From NCBI GenBank assembly GCA_031253835.1, contig JAIRVP010000069.1, positions 20,792-84,791 on the forward strand: 64,000 nucleotides of DNA, given 5' to 3'. Both the position numbers and the translations under genes were made by a program. Origin of the DNA: Burkholderia sp. (GTDB taxonomy: Bacteria; Pseudomonadota; Gammaproteobacteria; Burkholderiales; Burkholderiaceae). Below are positions 21,330 to 29,841 of this stretch, in pieces. Each line of letters starts with the position of its first letter. The first letter of the stretch is position 1. The notes below the pieces were generated by a model. That model made no database searches. It had not been told where the DNA came from and saw only the letters and a program-made list of their open reading frames with translations.

Positions 21330-21698
21330 TTACTCGCCGATCGCGCGCGCGGCCGTGTCGAGCTCCTGGTTCAGCACGCGCTGCTCGTCGCCGGACAGGC
21401 CGCCGTTGTGCTGGGCCGACATGTCGTTCGATTCCTGGCGGATCACGTCGAGGCGGTGGTGCAGCTGCGCACCGTACGGCGGCGGGTAGTAGCCGCCGTT
21501 CACGCGCGCATCGATGCGGCGGTGCAGGTTGTCGATCCGGCCCTGGACCTCCTGCATGCGGTCGTTCGCGACGACCTGCGGATTCGGTCGCGGCGGGGGC
21601 GGAGGTGCCTGTCGGACCGGCCGCTGCGGCTGCACGATACAGGCCGCGAGCGAGGAAACCAGGACGCAGCATGCCGCTGCGCGAATCAACCGTTGCAT
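21330..21698 (-). CDS. Small putative lipoprotein with coiled-coil tendency
   Basis: A 122-residue protein of unknown function. The N-terminus MQRLIRAAACCVLVSSLAAC is a type II signal peptide with lipobox LAAC and predicted lipidation of Cys20. A proline-rich linker (RQAPPPPPRPNPQ) leads into helical segments rich in charged residues (VQGRIDNLHRRIDARVN; ELDTAARAIGE). AGGAG lies seven bases before ATG 21698; an ATG two codons upstream would sit too close to it. Monocistronic, upstream of the gcv promoter on the same strand. Probably outer-membrane or periplasmic-facing. Confidence 0.82.
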   Translation of the reverse strand: MQRLIRAAACCVLVSSLAACIVQPQRPVRQAPPPPPRPNPQVVANDRMQEVQGRIDNLHRRIDARVNGGYYPPPYGAQLHHRLDVIRQESNDMSAQHNGGLSGDEQRVLNQELDTAARAIGE

Positions 21699-21853
21699 CA
21701 ACATTCTCCTGACGGATTGGTGTCGGATCGACTTTTTTGAGAAACGCATCAGACCGGTCGGACGCTGACTTTCGTTCCCCCGGCATTTGTAACCGAATGT
21801 TCCGGCATGAGCCACTCGCACGTGCGCCGGCCGCGACCGGCCGGCGCGCGGCG

Positions 21854-22906
21854 TCAGACCGTGCGGCGCACGAACGGCAGGCGACGGCCGTCGTGCTCGC
21901 TCTGCGCGGCGAGCTCGATGAGGGTCATCACGTCGACGGCGTCCTGCGCGGTGACGGGGAACGGCGCGCCGTCGCGGATCGACGCGGCGAGCGCGCGGTA
22001 GAACTCCGCGTACTGGCCGTCGAGCGTCGGTACCGGGCGCTCGACCTCGACGTCGCCGTCGAGCACGCGCAGCAGGCCGGGCGGGTTGCCGCCGCCGAAC
22101 TCGACGTCGTCCGCGGTGAGGCCGGCCTTGAGCTGGTCTTCCTGCGTGTCGAGCCCGAACTTCTGGTAGCTGCCGTGCGTGCCGTGCAGCGTGAAGCGGG
22201 CCGGTTCGATCGCCACCAGCGCGCTCGCATGCAGCGCGACGTCCTTGTCCGGATAGCCGAGCAGCAGGTGCACGAAATCGGGCGCCGTGCCGTTGTCGCG
22301 GCGCGTCTTGACGGTCGCGCTCACCGTTTCCGGCAGGCCGAACAGCGCGAGCGCCTGGTCGATCAGGTGCGGGCCGAGGTCGAGCAGCAGGCCGCCGCCG
22401 CGGGCCGGCTCCTCGCGCCAGCGCGTGCGCGGCGTCGGGCGGAAGCGGTCGAAGTGCGACGCGAAATAGGTGAGGCGGCCGAGTTCGCCGGATTTGACGA
22501 TGTCGCGCACGGTGAGGAAATCGCCGTCCCAGCGGCGGTTGTGGAACGGCGCGAACAGCCGGCTGCGCGCGTTCGCGAGCCGTGCGAGCGCGAGCGCCTC
22601 GTCGGCGGTGAGCGTGACGGGCTTGTCGACGACCACGTGGCGGCCGGCTTCGAGCACCTGGCGCGCGAGCGTGAAGTGCGTGTCGTTCGGCGTGGCGATC
22701 ACCACGCACTCGATGTCGTCGAGGCCGAGCAGCGTGTCGAGGTCGGGGACGACGCGCGCGCCCGGATATGCGGCCTGCGCGCGATCGGGCTGACCCGTCG
22801 CGATCGCGGCGACTTCAGTGCGGCCGCTCGTGGCGATCACGGGCGCGTGGAACGTCGCGCCGGCGAAACCGAAACCCATCAAACCAATCCTGAGCAATGA
22901 CGACAT
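21854..22906 (-). CDS. Gfo/Idh/MocA-family oxidoreductase
   Basis: A 350-residue NAD(P)-dependent dehydrogenase. The N-terminal Rossmann domain begins RIGLMGFGFAGATFHAPVIA (GxGxxG-like) and has the family motif VVDKPVTLTADEALALARLA with the conserved lysine-proline, followed by HNRRWDGDFLTVRDIVKSGE. The C-terminal alpha/beta domain spans roughly residues 130-340. It resembles the YdgJ/YhhX type of oxidoreductase. The substrate is probably a sugar, polyol or related alcohol but cannot be fixed. No partner genes are adjacent. Confidence 0.9.
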   Translation of the reverse strand: MSSLLRIGLMGFGFAGATFHAPVIATSGRTEVAAIATGQPDRAQAAYPGARVVPDLDTLLGLDDIECVVIATPNDTHFTLARQVLEAGRHVVVDKPVTLTADEALALARLANARSRLFAPFHNRRWDGDFLTVRDIVKSGELGRLTYFASHFDRFRPTPRTRWREEPARGGGLLLDLGPHLIDQALALFGLPETVSATVKTRRDNGTAPDFVHLLLGYPDKDVALHASALVAIEPARFTLHGTHGSYQKFGLDTQEDQLKAGLTADDVEFGGGNPPGLLRVLDGDVEVERPVPTLDGQYAEFYRALAASIRDGAPFPVTAQDAVDVMTLIELAAQSEHDGRRLPFVRRTV

Positions 22907-23144
22907 GGCAATCCCTGGCTGCGAAGGAAACTAAAGGATGGTGCGCCGAAACGGCGCGAAGACGACCGGCTATTTTGGCATGGCGCCGCCGGTTGCACAG
23001 GCACGTCGGGCGAAACGCGCGATGCGGAACGGCGCTTGCGCAAGGAAGGCCGGCATTTTGCGCGGGCTCGCGCTCCGCGCTCGGTAGCGCCAGCCGGCCC
23101 CGGGACGCGGCGAGCAACGACCGGCGCGTAGCGCTCGCGCTGCG

Positions 23145-23852
23145 TCATCCGGCTGCCCGCTGCCGCACGGCCGCCGCGACCTGCGCGGCCCACGCCGCGC
23201 ACGCGGATTCGCCGGGATGAAAGCCGTCGGCGGCCATCAGGTGGCGCTCGAGCGGCAGGTCGACCCGCAGGAACGTGCAGTGCGGCTGCGCGCCGGCCCA
23301 GCCGGCGAGCGCCGCGTTGAGCCGCTTCGCGCGCAGCCCGAGATACCACGCGAGCGGCTGCGGCAGCGCCGGAAAGCGCTCCATCGGCGGCACCGCCGAC
23401 AGGATCGCGTGCCCGACCCGGAAGCGTGCGGCGAGCAGCCGGACCAGCTCGGCCTGCTGCGCCAGCCAGCGCGCGGGCGCCACGCCGCCCGTCACGTCGT
23501 TGACGCCGAGCGACGTGACGGCCACGTCGAACGGCTCCGCCGGTTCGGCCGCGAGCCAGTCGACGAGCTCCCGGGTGGTGAGGCCCGTGCGCGCGAGCAG
23601 CTTCCAGCTCACGCGGTGGGTGGCCGCCAGCGCGTGCGCCAGCTGCCCGGACAGCGCGTCGCGCTGCGTCGCGACGCCGACGCCCGCGGCGGCCGAATCG
23701 CCGACCACCAGCACGCGCAGCGGCAGGCCTTCGCCGGCCACGCCGTCGCGCGGGCCGGCCGCCTCGGGCAGCCGCGGCGTGACGCGGCGCACGTAGCGCC
23801 CCTGCGCGAACAGCAGCGGGCCGAGGGCGGCGGTGGCGAACGGGTATCCCAT
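23145..23852 (-). CDS. SGNH/GDSL-type hydrolase
   Basis: A 235-residue esterase-like protein of the SGNH hydrolase fold. All blocks are visible: block I VLVVGDSAAAGVG with the nucleophilic Ser, a block II Gly in LLARTGLTTRELVDWL, block III SLGVNDVTGG with the Asn, and block V ADGFHPGES with the catalytic Asp and His. A short hydrophobic N-terminus (YPFATAALGPLLFAQG) may be a membrane anchor or weak signal. The substrate is unknown; acyl esters are typical. It is divergent from rep. Confidence 0.9.
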   Translation of the reverse strand: MGYPFATAALGPLLFAQGRYVRRVTPRLPEAAGPRDGVAGEGLPLRVLVVGDSAAAGVGVATQRDALSGQLAHALAATHRVSWKLLARTGLTTRELVDWLAAEPAEPFDVAVTSLGVNDVTGGVAPARWLAQQAELVRLLAARFRVGHAILSAVPPMERFPALPQPLAWYLGLRAKRLNAALAGWAGAQPHCTFLRVDLPLERHLMAADGFHPGESACAAWAAQVAAAVRQRAAG

Positions 23853-24139
23853 GAGGTCGATCCGGTGGGGGTTCAGACGAATGAAAGCGGGCCGGCGCGG
23901 GCGGCGCCGGGAGATACATGATTGTGGCCGATCGGTGCGCGAACGGGGCCGGATTGGCCGAACGGACAGGGCGCGACCGGCCGATCGGCCTGCGCGGGCC
24001 CGTCCGGCGGCGCTCCCGAAATGCGCGCCGCCGACGTGTTAACATGCGCGTCCTGCCCGCGTGTCCGCCTGCTTCGCCAGCCTGCCGCGCACGGCATCCT
24101 CCCGGCGCTCCGCCGTCAACCGCAACACCATCCGCCATC

Positions 24140-26227
24140 ATGTCAGCAGGCCTCAATCCCGCTCAGAACGAAGCGGTGCGCTACCTCGACGGTCCCTGTC
24201 TCGTGCTCGCCGGCGCGGGCAGCGGCAAGACCCGCGTGATCACGCAGAAGATCGCGCACCTGATCGAAGCGAAAGGCTTCGAGCCGCGCCACATCGCGGC
24301 CGTCACGTTCACGAACAAGGCGGCCGCCGAAATGCGCGAGCGCGTGTCGAAGCTGCTCGAGGGCAAGACGCTCACCACGCCCGGCAAGGAAGGCCGCAAG
24401 GTGCCCGTCAACCAGCTCACCGTCTGCACGTTCCATTCGCTCGGCGTGCAGATCCTGCGGCAGGAGGCCGAGCACGTCGGGCTGAAGCCGCAGTTTTCGA
24501 TCATGGATTCGGACGACTGCTTCGGGATGATCCAGGAGCAGCTCGGCACGACCGACAAGGGGCTGATCCGCAAGATCCAGAGCATCATCTCGCTGTGGAA
24601 GAACGGCCTGATCATGCCTGACGAGGCGATGGCGATCGCGGCGAACGAGGACGAGCACCAGGCCGCGATCGTCTACCGCAACTACGTCGCGACGCTGCAT
24701 GCGTACCAGGCGGTCGACTTCGACGACCTGATCCGCCTGCCGGCCGAGCTGTTCGCGAAGAACGAGCAGGTGCGCGACCGCTGGCAGAACAAGCTGCGCT
24801 ACCTGCTGATCGACGAGTACCAGGACACCAACGCGTGCCAGTACGAGCTGGTGAAGCTGCTCGCAGGCCAGCGCGCCGCGTTCACGGCGGTCGGCGACGA
24901 CGACCAGGCGATCTACGGCTGGCGCGGCGCGACGCTCGAGAATCTCGCGCAGCTCGGCAAGGATTTCCCGAAGCTGCACCTGATCAAGCTCGAGCAGAAC
25001 TACCGGTCGACGGTGCGGATCCTGACGGCCGCGAACAACGTGATCGCGAACAACCCGAAGCTGTTCGAGAAGAAGCTGTGGTCCGAGCACGGGATGGGCG
25101 ACTCGATCACCGTCACGCCGTGCAACGACGAGGAGCACGAGGCCGAATCGGTCGTGTTCCGGCTGTCCGCGCACAAGTTCGAGCGGCGCGCGCAGTTCCG
25201 CGACTACGCGATCCTGTACCGCGGCAACTTCCAGGCGCGGATCTTCGAGCAGGTGCTGCGGCGCGAGCGGATTCCGTACGTGCTGTCGGGCGGCCAGTCG
25301 TTCTTCGACAAGGCCGAGATCAAGGATCTGTGCGCGTACCTGCGGCTGATCGCGAACGCCGACGACGATCCCGCGTTCATCCGCGCGATCACGACGCCGC
25401 GCCGCGGCATCGGCAACACGACGCTCGAAGCGCTCGGCTCGTTCGCGGGGCAGGCGAAGGTGTCGCTGTTCGAAGCCGTGTACATGGGCGGGATCGAGGC
25501 GCGGCTGTCGGCGCGCCAGGTCGAGCCGCTGCGGATGTTCTGCGACTTCATCCAGCGCCTGACCGAGCGCGCGGACAAGGAGCCCGCGACCGTCGTGCTC
25601 GACGACATGATGGAGGCGATCCACTACGAGGCGTACCTGTACGACGCGTTCGACGAGCGGCAGGCGCAGTCGAAGTGGCAGAACGTGCTCGAATTCCTCG
25701 AATGGCTGAAGCGCAAGGGCACCAAGCCCGAGACGGCGGCCGTCGACGGCGAGGCCGAAGGCTTTCACAACGCGGACGGGCTCGCCGATACGGGCAAGAA
25801 CCTGCTCGGCCTGATCCAGACCGTCGCGCTGATGTCGATGCTCGAAGGCAAGGAAGAGGATCCGGACGCCGTGCGGCTGTCGACCGTCCATGCGTCGAAG
25901 GGGCTCGAGTATCCGCACGTGTTCCTGGTCGGCGTCGAGGAGGGCATCATGCCGCACCGCGGCGGCAGCGAGGACGACGGCCCGATCGACAGCGAGCGGA
26001 TCGAGGAGGAGCGCCGGCTGATGTACGTCGCGATCACGCGCGCGCAGCGCAGCCTGCACCTGAACTGGTGCAAGAAGCGCAAGCGGGCGCGCGAGACGGT
26101 CGTGTGCGAACCGTCGCGTTTCATCCCGGAGATGGGGCTCGACGAAGCGCCGCCGCCGACACCGGAAGAAGCGCCGATGTCGCCGAAGGACCGGCTCGCG
26201 AGCCTGAAGGCGCTGCTGCAGAAGTGA
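24140..26227 (+). CDS. rep: ATP-dependent DNA helicase Rep
   Basis: A 695-residue superfamily 1A 3'-5' helicase that helps replication forks past bound proteins. Helicase motifs in order: GPCLVLAGAGSGKTRVITQK (Walker A), AAVTFTNKAAAEMRERV (Ia), DEYQDTN (II), VGDDDQAIYGWRGA (III), LEQNYRST (IV), STVHASKGLEYPHVFLVGVE (V) and YVAITRAQRSL (VI). The text tracks E. coli Rep closely, including the RWQNKLRYLLIDEYQDTNAC region, so Rep is preferred over UvrD or PcrA. The start MSAGLNPAQNEAV matches the family; the longer frame from 23918 does not. A bidirectional terminator follows. Confidence 0.95.
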   Translation: MSAGLNPAQNEAVRYLDGPCLVLAGAGSGKTRVITQKIAHLIEAKGFEPRHIAAVTFTNKAAAEMRERVSKLLEGKTLTTPGKEGRKVPVNQLTVCTFHSLGVQILRQEAEHVGLKPQFSIMDSDDCFGMIQEQLGTTDKGLIRKIQSIISLWKNGLIMPDEAMAIAANEDEHQAAIVYRNYVATLHAYQAVDFDDLIRLPAELFAKNEQVRDRWQNKLRYLLIDEYQDTNACQYELVKLLAGQRAAFTAVGDDDQAIYGWRGATLENLAQLGKDFPKLHLIKLEQNYRSTVRILTAANNVIANNPKLFEKKLWSEHGMGDSITVTPCNDEEHEAESVVFRLSAHKFERRAQFRDYAILYRGNFQARIFEQVLRRERIPYVLSGGQSFFDKAEIKDLCAYLRLIANADDDPAFIRAITTPRRGIGNTTLEALGSFAGQAKVSLFEAVYMGGIEARLSARQVEPLRMFCDFIQRLTERADKEPATVVLDDMMEAIHYEAYLYDAFDERQAQSKWQNVLEFLEWLKRKGTKPETAAVDGEAEGFHNADGLADTGKNLLGLIQTVALMSMLEGKEEDPDAVRLSTVHASKGLEYPHVFLVGVEEGIMPHRGGSEDDGPIDSERIEEERRLMYVAITRAQRSLHLNWCKKRKRARETVVCEPSRFIPEMGLDEAPPPTPEEAPMSPKDRLASLKALLQK

Positions 26228-26262
26228 GGCGGCGGTCCGGCGGACCGACGGACCGGAAAGAC

Positions 26263-26300
26263 AAAACCCCCGCGATGCGCGTGCGTCGCGGGGGTTTTTT
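26263..26300. terminator. Bidirectional terminator between rep and cytochrome gene
   Basis: The stem ACCCCCGCGA / TCGCGGGGGT (26266-26275 and 26286-26295) is followed by TTTTTT and preceded by AAAA. It can serve both convergent transcripts. Confidence 0.88.
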
Positions 26301-26324
26301 ACGGATGGTGCGGGCGAGGCGTGG

Positions 26325-27218
26325 TTACTTCGACGCGTTGACCATGTAGTCGACGGCCGCCTTCACGTCGGCGTCGGACGCGGTCGACCCGCCCTTCGGC
26401 GGCATCGCGCCCTTGCCGTGCAGCGCGTAGTTGTAGACCGTATCCATCGAGTCCTTCAGGCGCGGCGCCCAGTCCTCCTTGCTGCCGAACTTCGGTGCGC
26501 CGAGCACGCCGGCCCCGTGGCAGGCCACGCAGGTCGACGAGTACAGCGCCTTGCCGGCCGTGGCCGCATCGGCGCCGGCCGGCGCGGCAGCCGGCGCTTC
26601 GCCGGCCTTCGGGATCGCGGCGATCGCAGCCTGCGCGGCGGCGATCTGCGCGCTCGCGGCGTCGGCCGCGCCTGACGCACCTGCCGCGCCGCTGGCGGGC
26701 TGCGCCGCATTGGCGGCCGGTGCGGCCGGTTCGGGGAAGTTCGCGCCGTCGTTGTTCGCCATGTAGACGATCGCGCGGGCGATTTCATAGTCGCTGACGT
26801 CGTCGGGGCTCGTGCCGCCGCGCGGCGGCATCGCGCCCTTGCCGGCGAGGGCCGTCTTCAGCAGCGTGTCGAAGCCTTGCGAGATGCGCGGCGCCCAGTC
26901 GTCCTTGTTGCCGAACTTCGGTGCGCCGGCGGCGCCCGTGCCGTGACAGGTCACGCAGACGGCCTTGTAGACCGCCTCGCCGGTCTTGTACGTGCGGGGC
27001 GCGTTGGCGTCCTTCACGTCGACCTTCGCGAGTGGCGCGATCCGCGCGGCGACCTGCTCGTCGGAGAGCGCATCCGTGCCGGCGCCGGAACGGAACGCAT
27101 GGTTTGCATAGTTGGCGAACAGGACGATCAGGATGATCGGAATCGCGAACGACGCGACGATGACGGCAATCAGCTGCCCGGGGGTTTTGACGGGAGATTC
27201 GTGGGGTGCTTCGCTCAT
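26325..27218 (-). CDS. Membrane-anchored dihaem cytochrome c
   Basis: A 297-residue c-type cytochrome with one N-terminal transmembrane helix (about residues 14-37, LIAVIVASFAIPIILIVLFA) and two haem domains of the cytochrome c5 type. Each has a CxxCH site and the same following text: CVTCHGTGAAGAPKFG and CVACHGAGVLGAPKFG. Each also has a distal methionine region (GKGAMPPRGGTS and GKGAMPPKGGST). The domains are joined by an Ala/Pro-rich linker of about 70 residues and look like a tandem duplication. It should face the periplasm and carry electrons in respiration. The partner oxidase or reductase is not in view. Confidence 0.93.
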   Translation of the reverse strand: MSEAPHESPVKTPGQLIAVIVASFAIPIILIVLFANYANHAFRSGAGTDALSDEQVAARIAPLAKVDVKDANAPRTYKTGEAVYKAVCVTCHGTGAAGAPKFGNKDDWAPRISQGFDTLLKTALAGKGAMPPRGGTSPDDVSDYEIARAIVYMANNDGANFPEPAAPAANAAQPASGAAGASGAADAASAQIAAAQAAIAAIPKAGEAPAAAPAGADAATAGKALYSSTCVACHGAGVLGAPKFGSKEDWAPRLKDSMDTVYNYALHGKGAMPPKGGSTASDADVKAAVDYMVNASK

Positions 27219-27422
27219 GCTTGCCTCGTCTCCATGAATAGGAATTGTGAGCGCGGTGCAACGGCAAAATGGCAGTCCAATGAAGCACGGACGATTATAG
27301 ACGGAACGTTTACATCACGGCGAGCGGTGCGATGGCGCGTGTTTACCCGCACGCAGCACGGCTCGGCGGCGATTCGGCGGGCAAGGTGGACGCGTCATGG
27401 GAAACCGGGTATCCTTGCCGTC

Positions 27423-27449
27423 TTGCCAATTGTGGGCGGCCTGTATATT
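27423..27449 (+). promoter_or_regulatory. Promoter of tRNA-Arg
   Basis: TTGCCA (27423-27428) and TATATT (27444-27449) are separated by 15 bases, which is short. The expected start lies about 15 bases before the tRNA. Confidence 0.5.
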
Positions 27450-27470
27450 GGGGTCGCTTCACTGTCTCAC

Positions 27471-27546
27471 GCGCCCGTAGCTCAATGGATAGAGTACTGC
27501 CCTCCGAAGGCAGGGGTTGCTGGTTCGATCCCAGCCGGGCGCGCCA
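27471..27546 (+). tRNA. tRNA-Arg (anticodon CCG)
   Basis: A 76-base cloverleaf reads cleanly. The acceptor stem GCGCCCG pairs with CGGGCGC; the D arm is GCTC-AATGGATA-GAGT; the anticodon arm is CTGCC-CTCCGAA-GGCAG with anticodon CCG for the codon CGG. The T arm is CTGG-TTCGATC-CCAG, and an encoded CCA ends the gene. No copy of the 3' end was seen nearby, so there is no sign of an element integrated here. Confidence 0.98.
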
Positions 27547-27775
27547 AAACATGCCTGTTCAGGCTTTCAGCGGTTTCTCCGCACCGTCGTTTTCCCGTTT
27601 GCAGTAACATCCCGGCCGATTGGCGTCAGGGCGGTTGTCGATCGCTTGCGCATCCAGCCCGGCGAACCCATTCGCCGATACGTTACGACGTGCACGAACC
27701 CGCCTGACGACGCTGATAGAACCTATCGACCGAAACCAGGAGTCGCCGCTTCGCATCGCGACCGGCCATCACCGG

Positions 27776-28105
27776 ATGAGCAAATCACTTTTCGTTCAGA
27801 TCATCAACGGGCCGGACGGCGCGCCGGCCTTCGTCGTGATTCCGTACGCCGACTATGTCGCGCAACAACGGGCCGCGCGCGACCCGGTTCCGCACGAAGT
27901 CGTGACGCGTGCCGTGTTCGACGGCAGCTCGCCGGCACGCGCGTGGCGCGAGTATCTCGGACTGACGCGGGCCGAGGTCGCGCAGCGGATCGGCATCGGT
28001 CGGGCGGACTACGCGAAACGGGAAAAGCGCGAGAAGCTGCGCAAGCCGATGCGCAGGAAGATCGCGGCCGCGCTCGGCATCACGCTCGCGCAGCTCGATT
28101 TCTGA
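27776..28105 (+). CDS. XRE-type helix-turn-helix protein, antitoxin-like
   Basis: A 109-residue protein. Residues about 1-35 (MSKSLFVQIINGPDGAPAFV then VIPYADYVAQQ) resemble the N-terminal piece of some antitoxins. The C-terminal part is a Cro/C1-type helix-turn-helix (YLGLTRAEVAQRIGIGRADY with the remaining helices ending ALGITLAQLDF). It follows tRNA-Arg. No toxin-like small ORF is found on either side, so it is either an orphan antitoxin or an ordinary small regulator. The start ATG 27776 is chosen from family alignment; the upstream open frame shows no similarity. Confidence 0.8.
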   Translation: MSKSLFVQIINGPDGAPAFVVIPYADYVAQQRAARDPVPHEVVTRAVFDGSSPARAWREYLGLTRAEVAQRIGIGRADYAKREKREKLRKPMRRKIAAALGITLAQLDF

Positions 28106-28244
28106 TCGGTTGACGCGCGGCTCGGCGAACGCCGAGGCGCACCCACGCATCGGTGCCGTGCTGCCTCGCCGTTGTGCGAGAATCGCCGGCAACGACAACT
28201 CAAGCGTCGATCGCGGCGGCCGTCCGCGCATCGCGCCGACTCCG

Positions 28245-29771
28245 ATGGCTGCCATCCCGTCCACCTCGACCGCAGTCGATGCCCGCGCGCTGACCGATGC
28301 GCAGCAGGCGCTGCTCGTGCGTCTGAACGCCTATTCCCCCGACGATCCCGACGTGCCGCTGCCATACAGCCGGCGCCTCGCCGAAGCCGAAGGCTGGTCG
28401 CATGCCCATGCGCTGGCCGTGATCGACGAGTACAAGCGCTTCGCGTTTCTCGCGCAGGCGGCCGGGCACCCGGTCACGCCGTCGGTCGCGGTCGATGCCG
28501 CGTGGCATTTCCACCTGCAGTACACGCTCGAATACTGGGACGTCTTCTGCGCCGGCGTGCTGCGCGCGCGGCTGCATCACATGCCCGGCACGGGCGCGCC
28601 GGACGAGGGCGCCGTGTACGCGCGGCACTATTGCGACACGCTCGACAGCTACCGCCGGCTGTTCGGCTGCGAGCCGCCGGAGTCGATCTGGCCGCGCCCC
28701 GTCGACCGGCCGGCCGAAGCGGCGGCGCCGCAGGCAGGCGAACCGGCCGCCGCGCCAACGCGCCGCACCTGGCGCAGCCGGCTGCCGAAACTTGCGTGGC
28801 CGGCGGCTGCCGCGAGCGTTGCCGCGACCTGCGCATCGGCGCAGGACTTCAACGTGCTGAATTACACGGGGCCGCAGTTTCTCGCGTTCTACATCCCGGC
28901 CTGCGTGGCCGCGCTGCTGCTGATCGGGCTCCTGCAACAGATCGAATACCGGTGCCGGCGCAGGCACGCATTCTCGTCGGACCTGACGGCCGAGCAGGTC
29001 GCGTACCTCGCCGGCGACGAGGCGCGGGTCGTGCAGGTCGCGACGCTGTCGCTCGTTCATGCCGGCGCGATCGAACTGGGGATGGCCGGGCGACTGGGCG
29101 GGCGCGTGCGGCTCATCGATGCGACACGTGCCGGCGAGTACGGGGACGAATGCGAATGGCTGGCCGGGCAGCCGGACGGGGAGGCCAGCTTCGGCGCGTT
29201 CCGTCAGCTGTTGGCGCGTCGCGCGGCCGAGCAGGTGAAATCGCTGCGCGCGCGTGGCTGCTTCTGGGCGCCGGGCGACATGCGCACGGCGCGCATGGCC
29301 GCACGCGCGATCGCGCTGCTGGTGCTCGGCACGGGTGCAGCGAAACTGGCGGTCGGGCTGAGTCGGGGGCGGCCGGTCCTGTTGCTCGTCATCTGCATGG
29401 CGGCATTCGCCATTGCGTACCGCATCGTCGTGGGGCGGCTGACCGGATTCGGGCGGCCCGGCCTGACGGTGGGCGGGCAGGCGTCGCTCGCCGCCCGGCG
29501 GACTGTGCGCAGCGACGAACCCGACAGGCCGGACGCGTTGCTGTGGACTGCGGCGCTGTTCGGCGCGGGCGCACTGGCCGGCACCGCATGGGCTGCGCAT
29601 TCGATGGTGCTGATGGAGCCGCCGCCGTTGGCGCCGGCCGCCGCGCGGGCAGGCGGATCGACCGGTTCCTCCTACAGTTCGAGTGACTCGTCGTCGAGTT
29701 GCAGTTCGTCGAGCTGCAGTTCGTCGAGCTCATGCAGCTCAAGCAGTTGCGGCGGCTGTTCGAGCAACTGA
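28245..29771 (+). CDS. Membrane protein with TIGR04222-like core and Ser/Cys-rich tail
   Basis: A 508-residue protein of unknown function. An N-terminal soluble region (about 1-160) contains VDAAWHFHLQYTLEYWDVFC, a feature of glycine-rich-domain-like proteins. A hydrophobic helix at about 211-231 and three more at about 351-371, 378-397 and 430-452 frame a cytosolic segment. That order fits the TIGR04222 family as I recall it. The last 35 or so residues are almost only serine with cysteines at a spacing of five or six (SSSSC repeats), ending CGGCSSN. An upstream non-ATG start near 28110 cannot be excluded because no ribosome binding site precedes ATG 28245. Confidence 0.7.
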   Translation: MAAIPSTSTAVDARALTDAQQALLVRLNAYSPDDPDVPLPYSRRLAEAEGWSHAHALAVIDEYKRFAFLAQAAGHPVTPSVAVDAAWHFHLQYTLEYWDVFCAGVLRARLHHMPGTGAPDEGAVYARHYCDTLDSYRRLFGCEPPESIWPRPVDRPAEAAAPQAGEPAAAPTRRTWRSRLPKLAWPAAAASVAATCASAQDFNVLNYTGPQFLAFYIPACVAALLLIGLLQQIEYRCRRRHAFSSDLTAEQVAYLAGDEARVVQVATLSLVHAGAIELGMAGRLGGRVRLIDATRAGEYGDECEWLAGQPDGEASFGAFRQLLARRAAEQVKSLRARGCFWAPGDMRTARMAARAIALLVLGTGAAKLAVGLSRGRPVLLLVICMAAFAIAYRIVVGRLTGFGRPGLTVGGQASLAARRTVRSDEPDRPDALLWTAALFGAGALAGTAWAAHSMVLMEPPPLAPAAARAGGSTGSSYSSSDSSSSCSSSSCSSSSSCSSSSCGGCSSN

Positions 29772-29841
29772 GCACAGGGCGCGCTGCCGGGATAGCGCGC
29801 CGGGCCGCCGGCGTCAGGCAAGCGGCACGGCGCGCGCCGAA

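Noticed and set aside
27471..28105. Possible integrated element at tRNA-Arg
   Set aside because: No integrase and no direct repeat of the tRNA 3' end was seen downstream.
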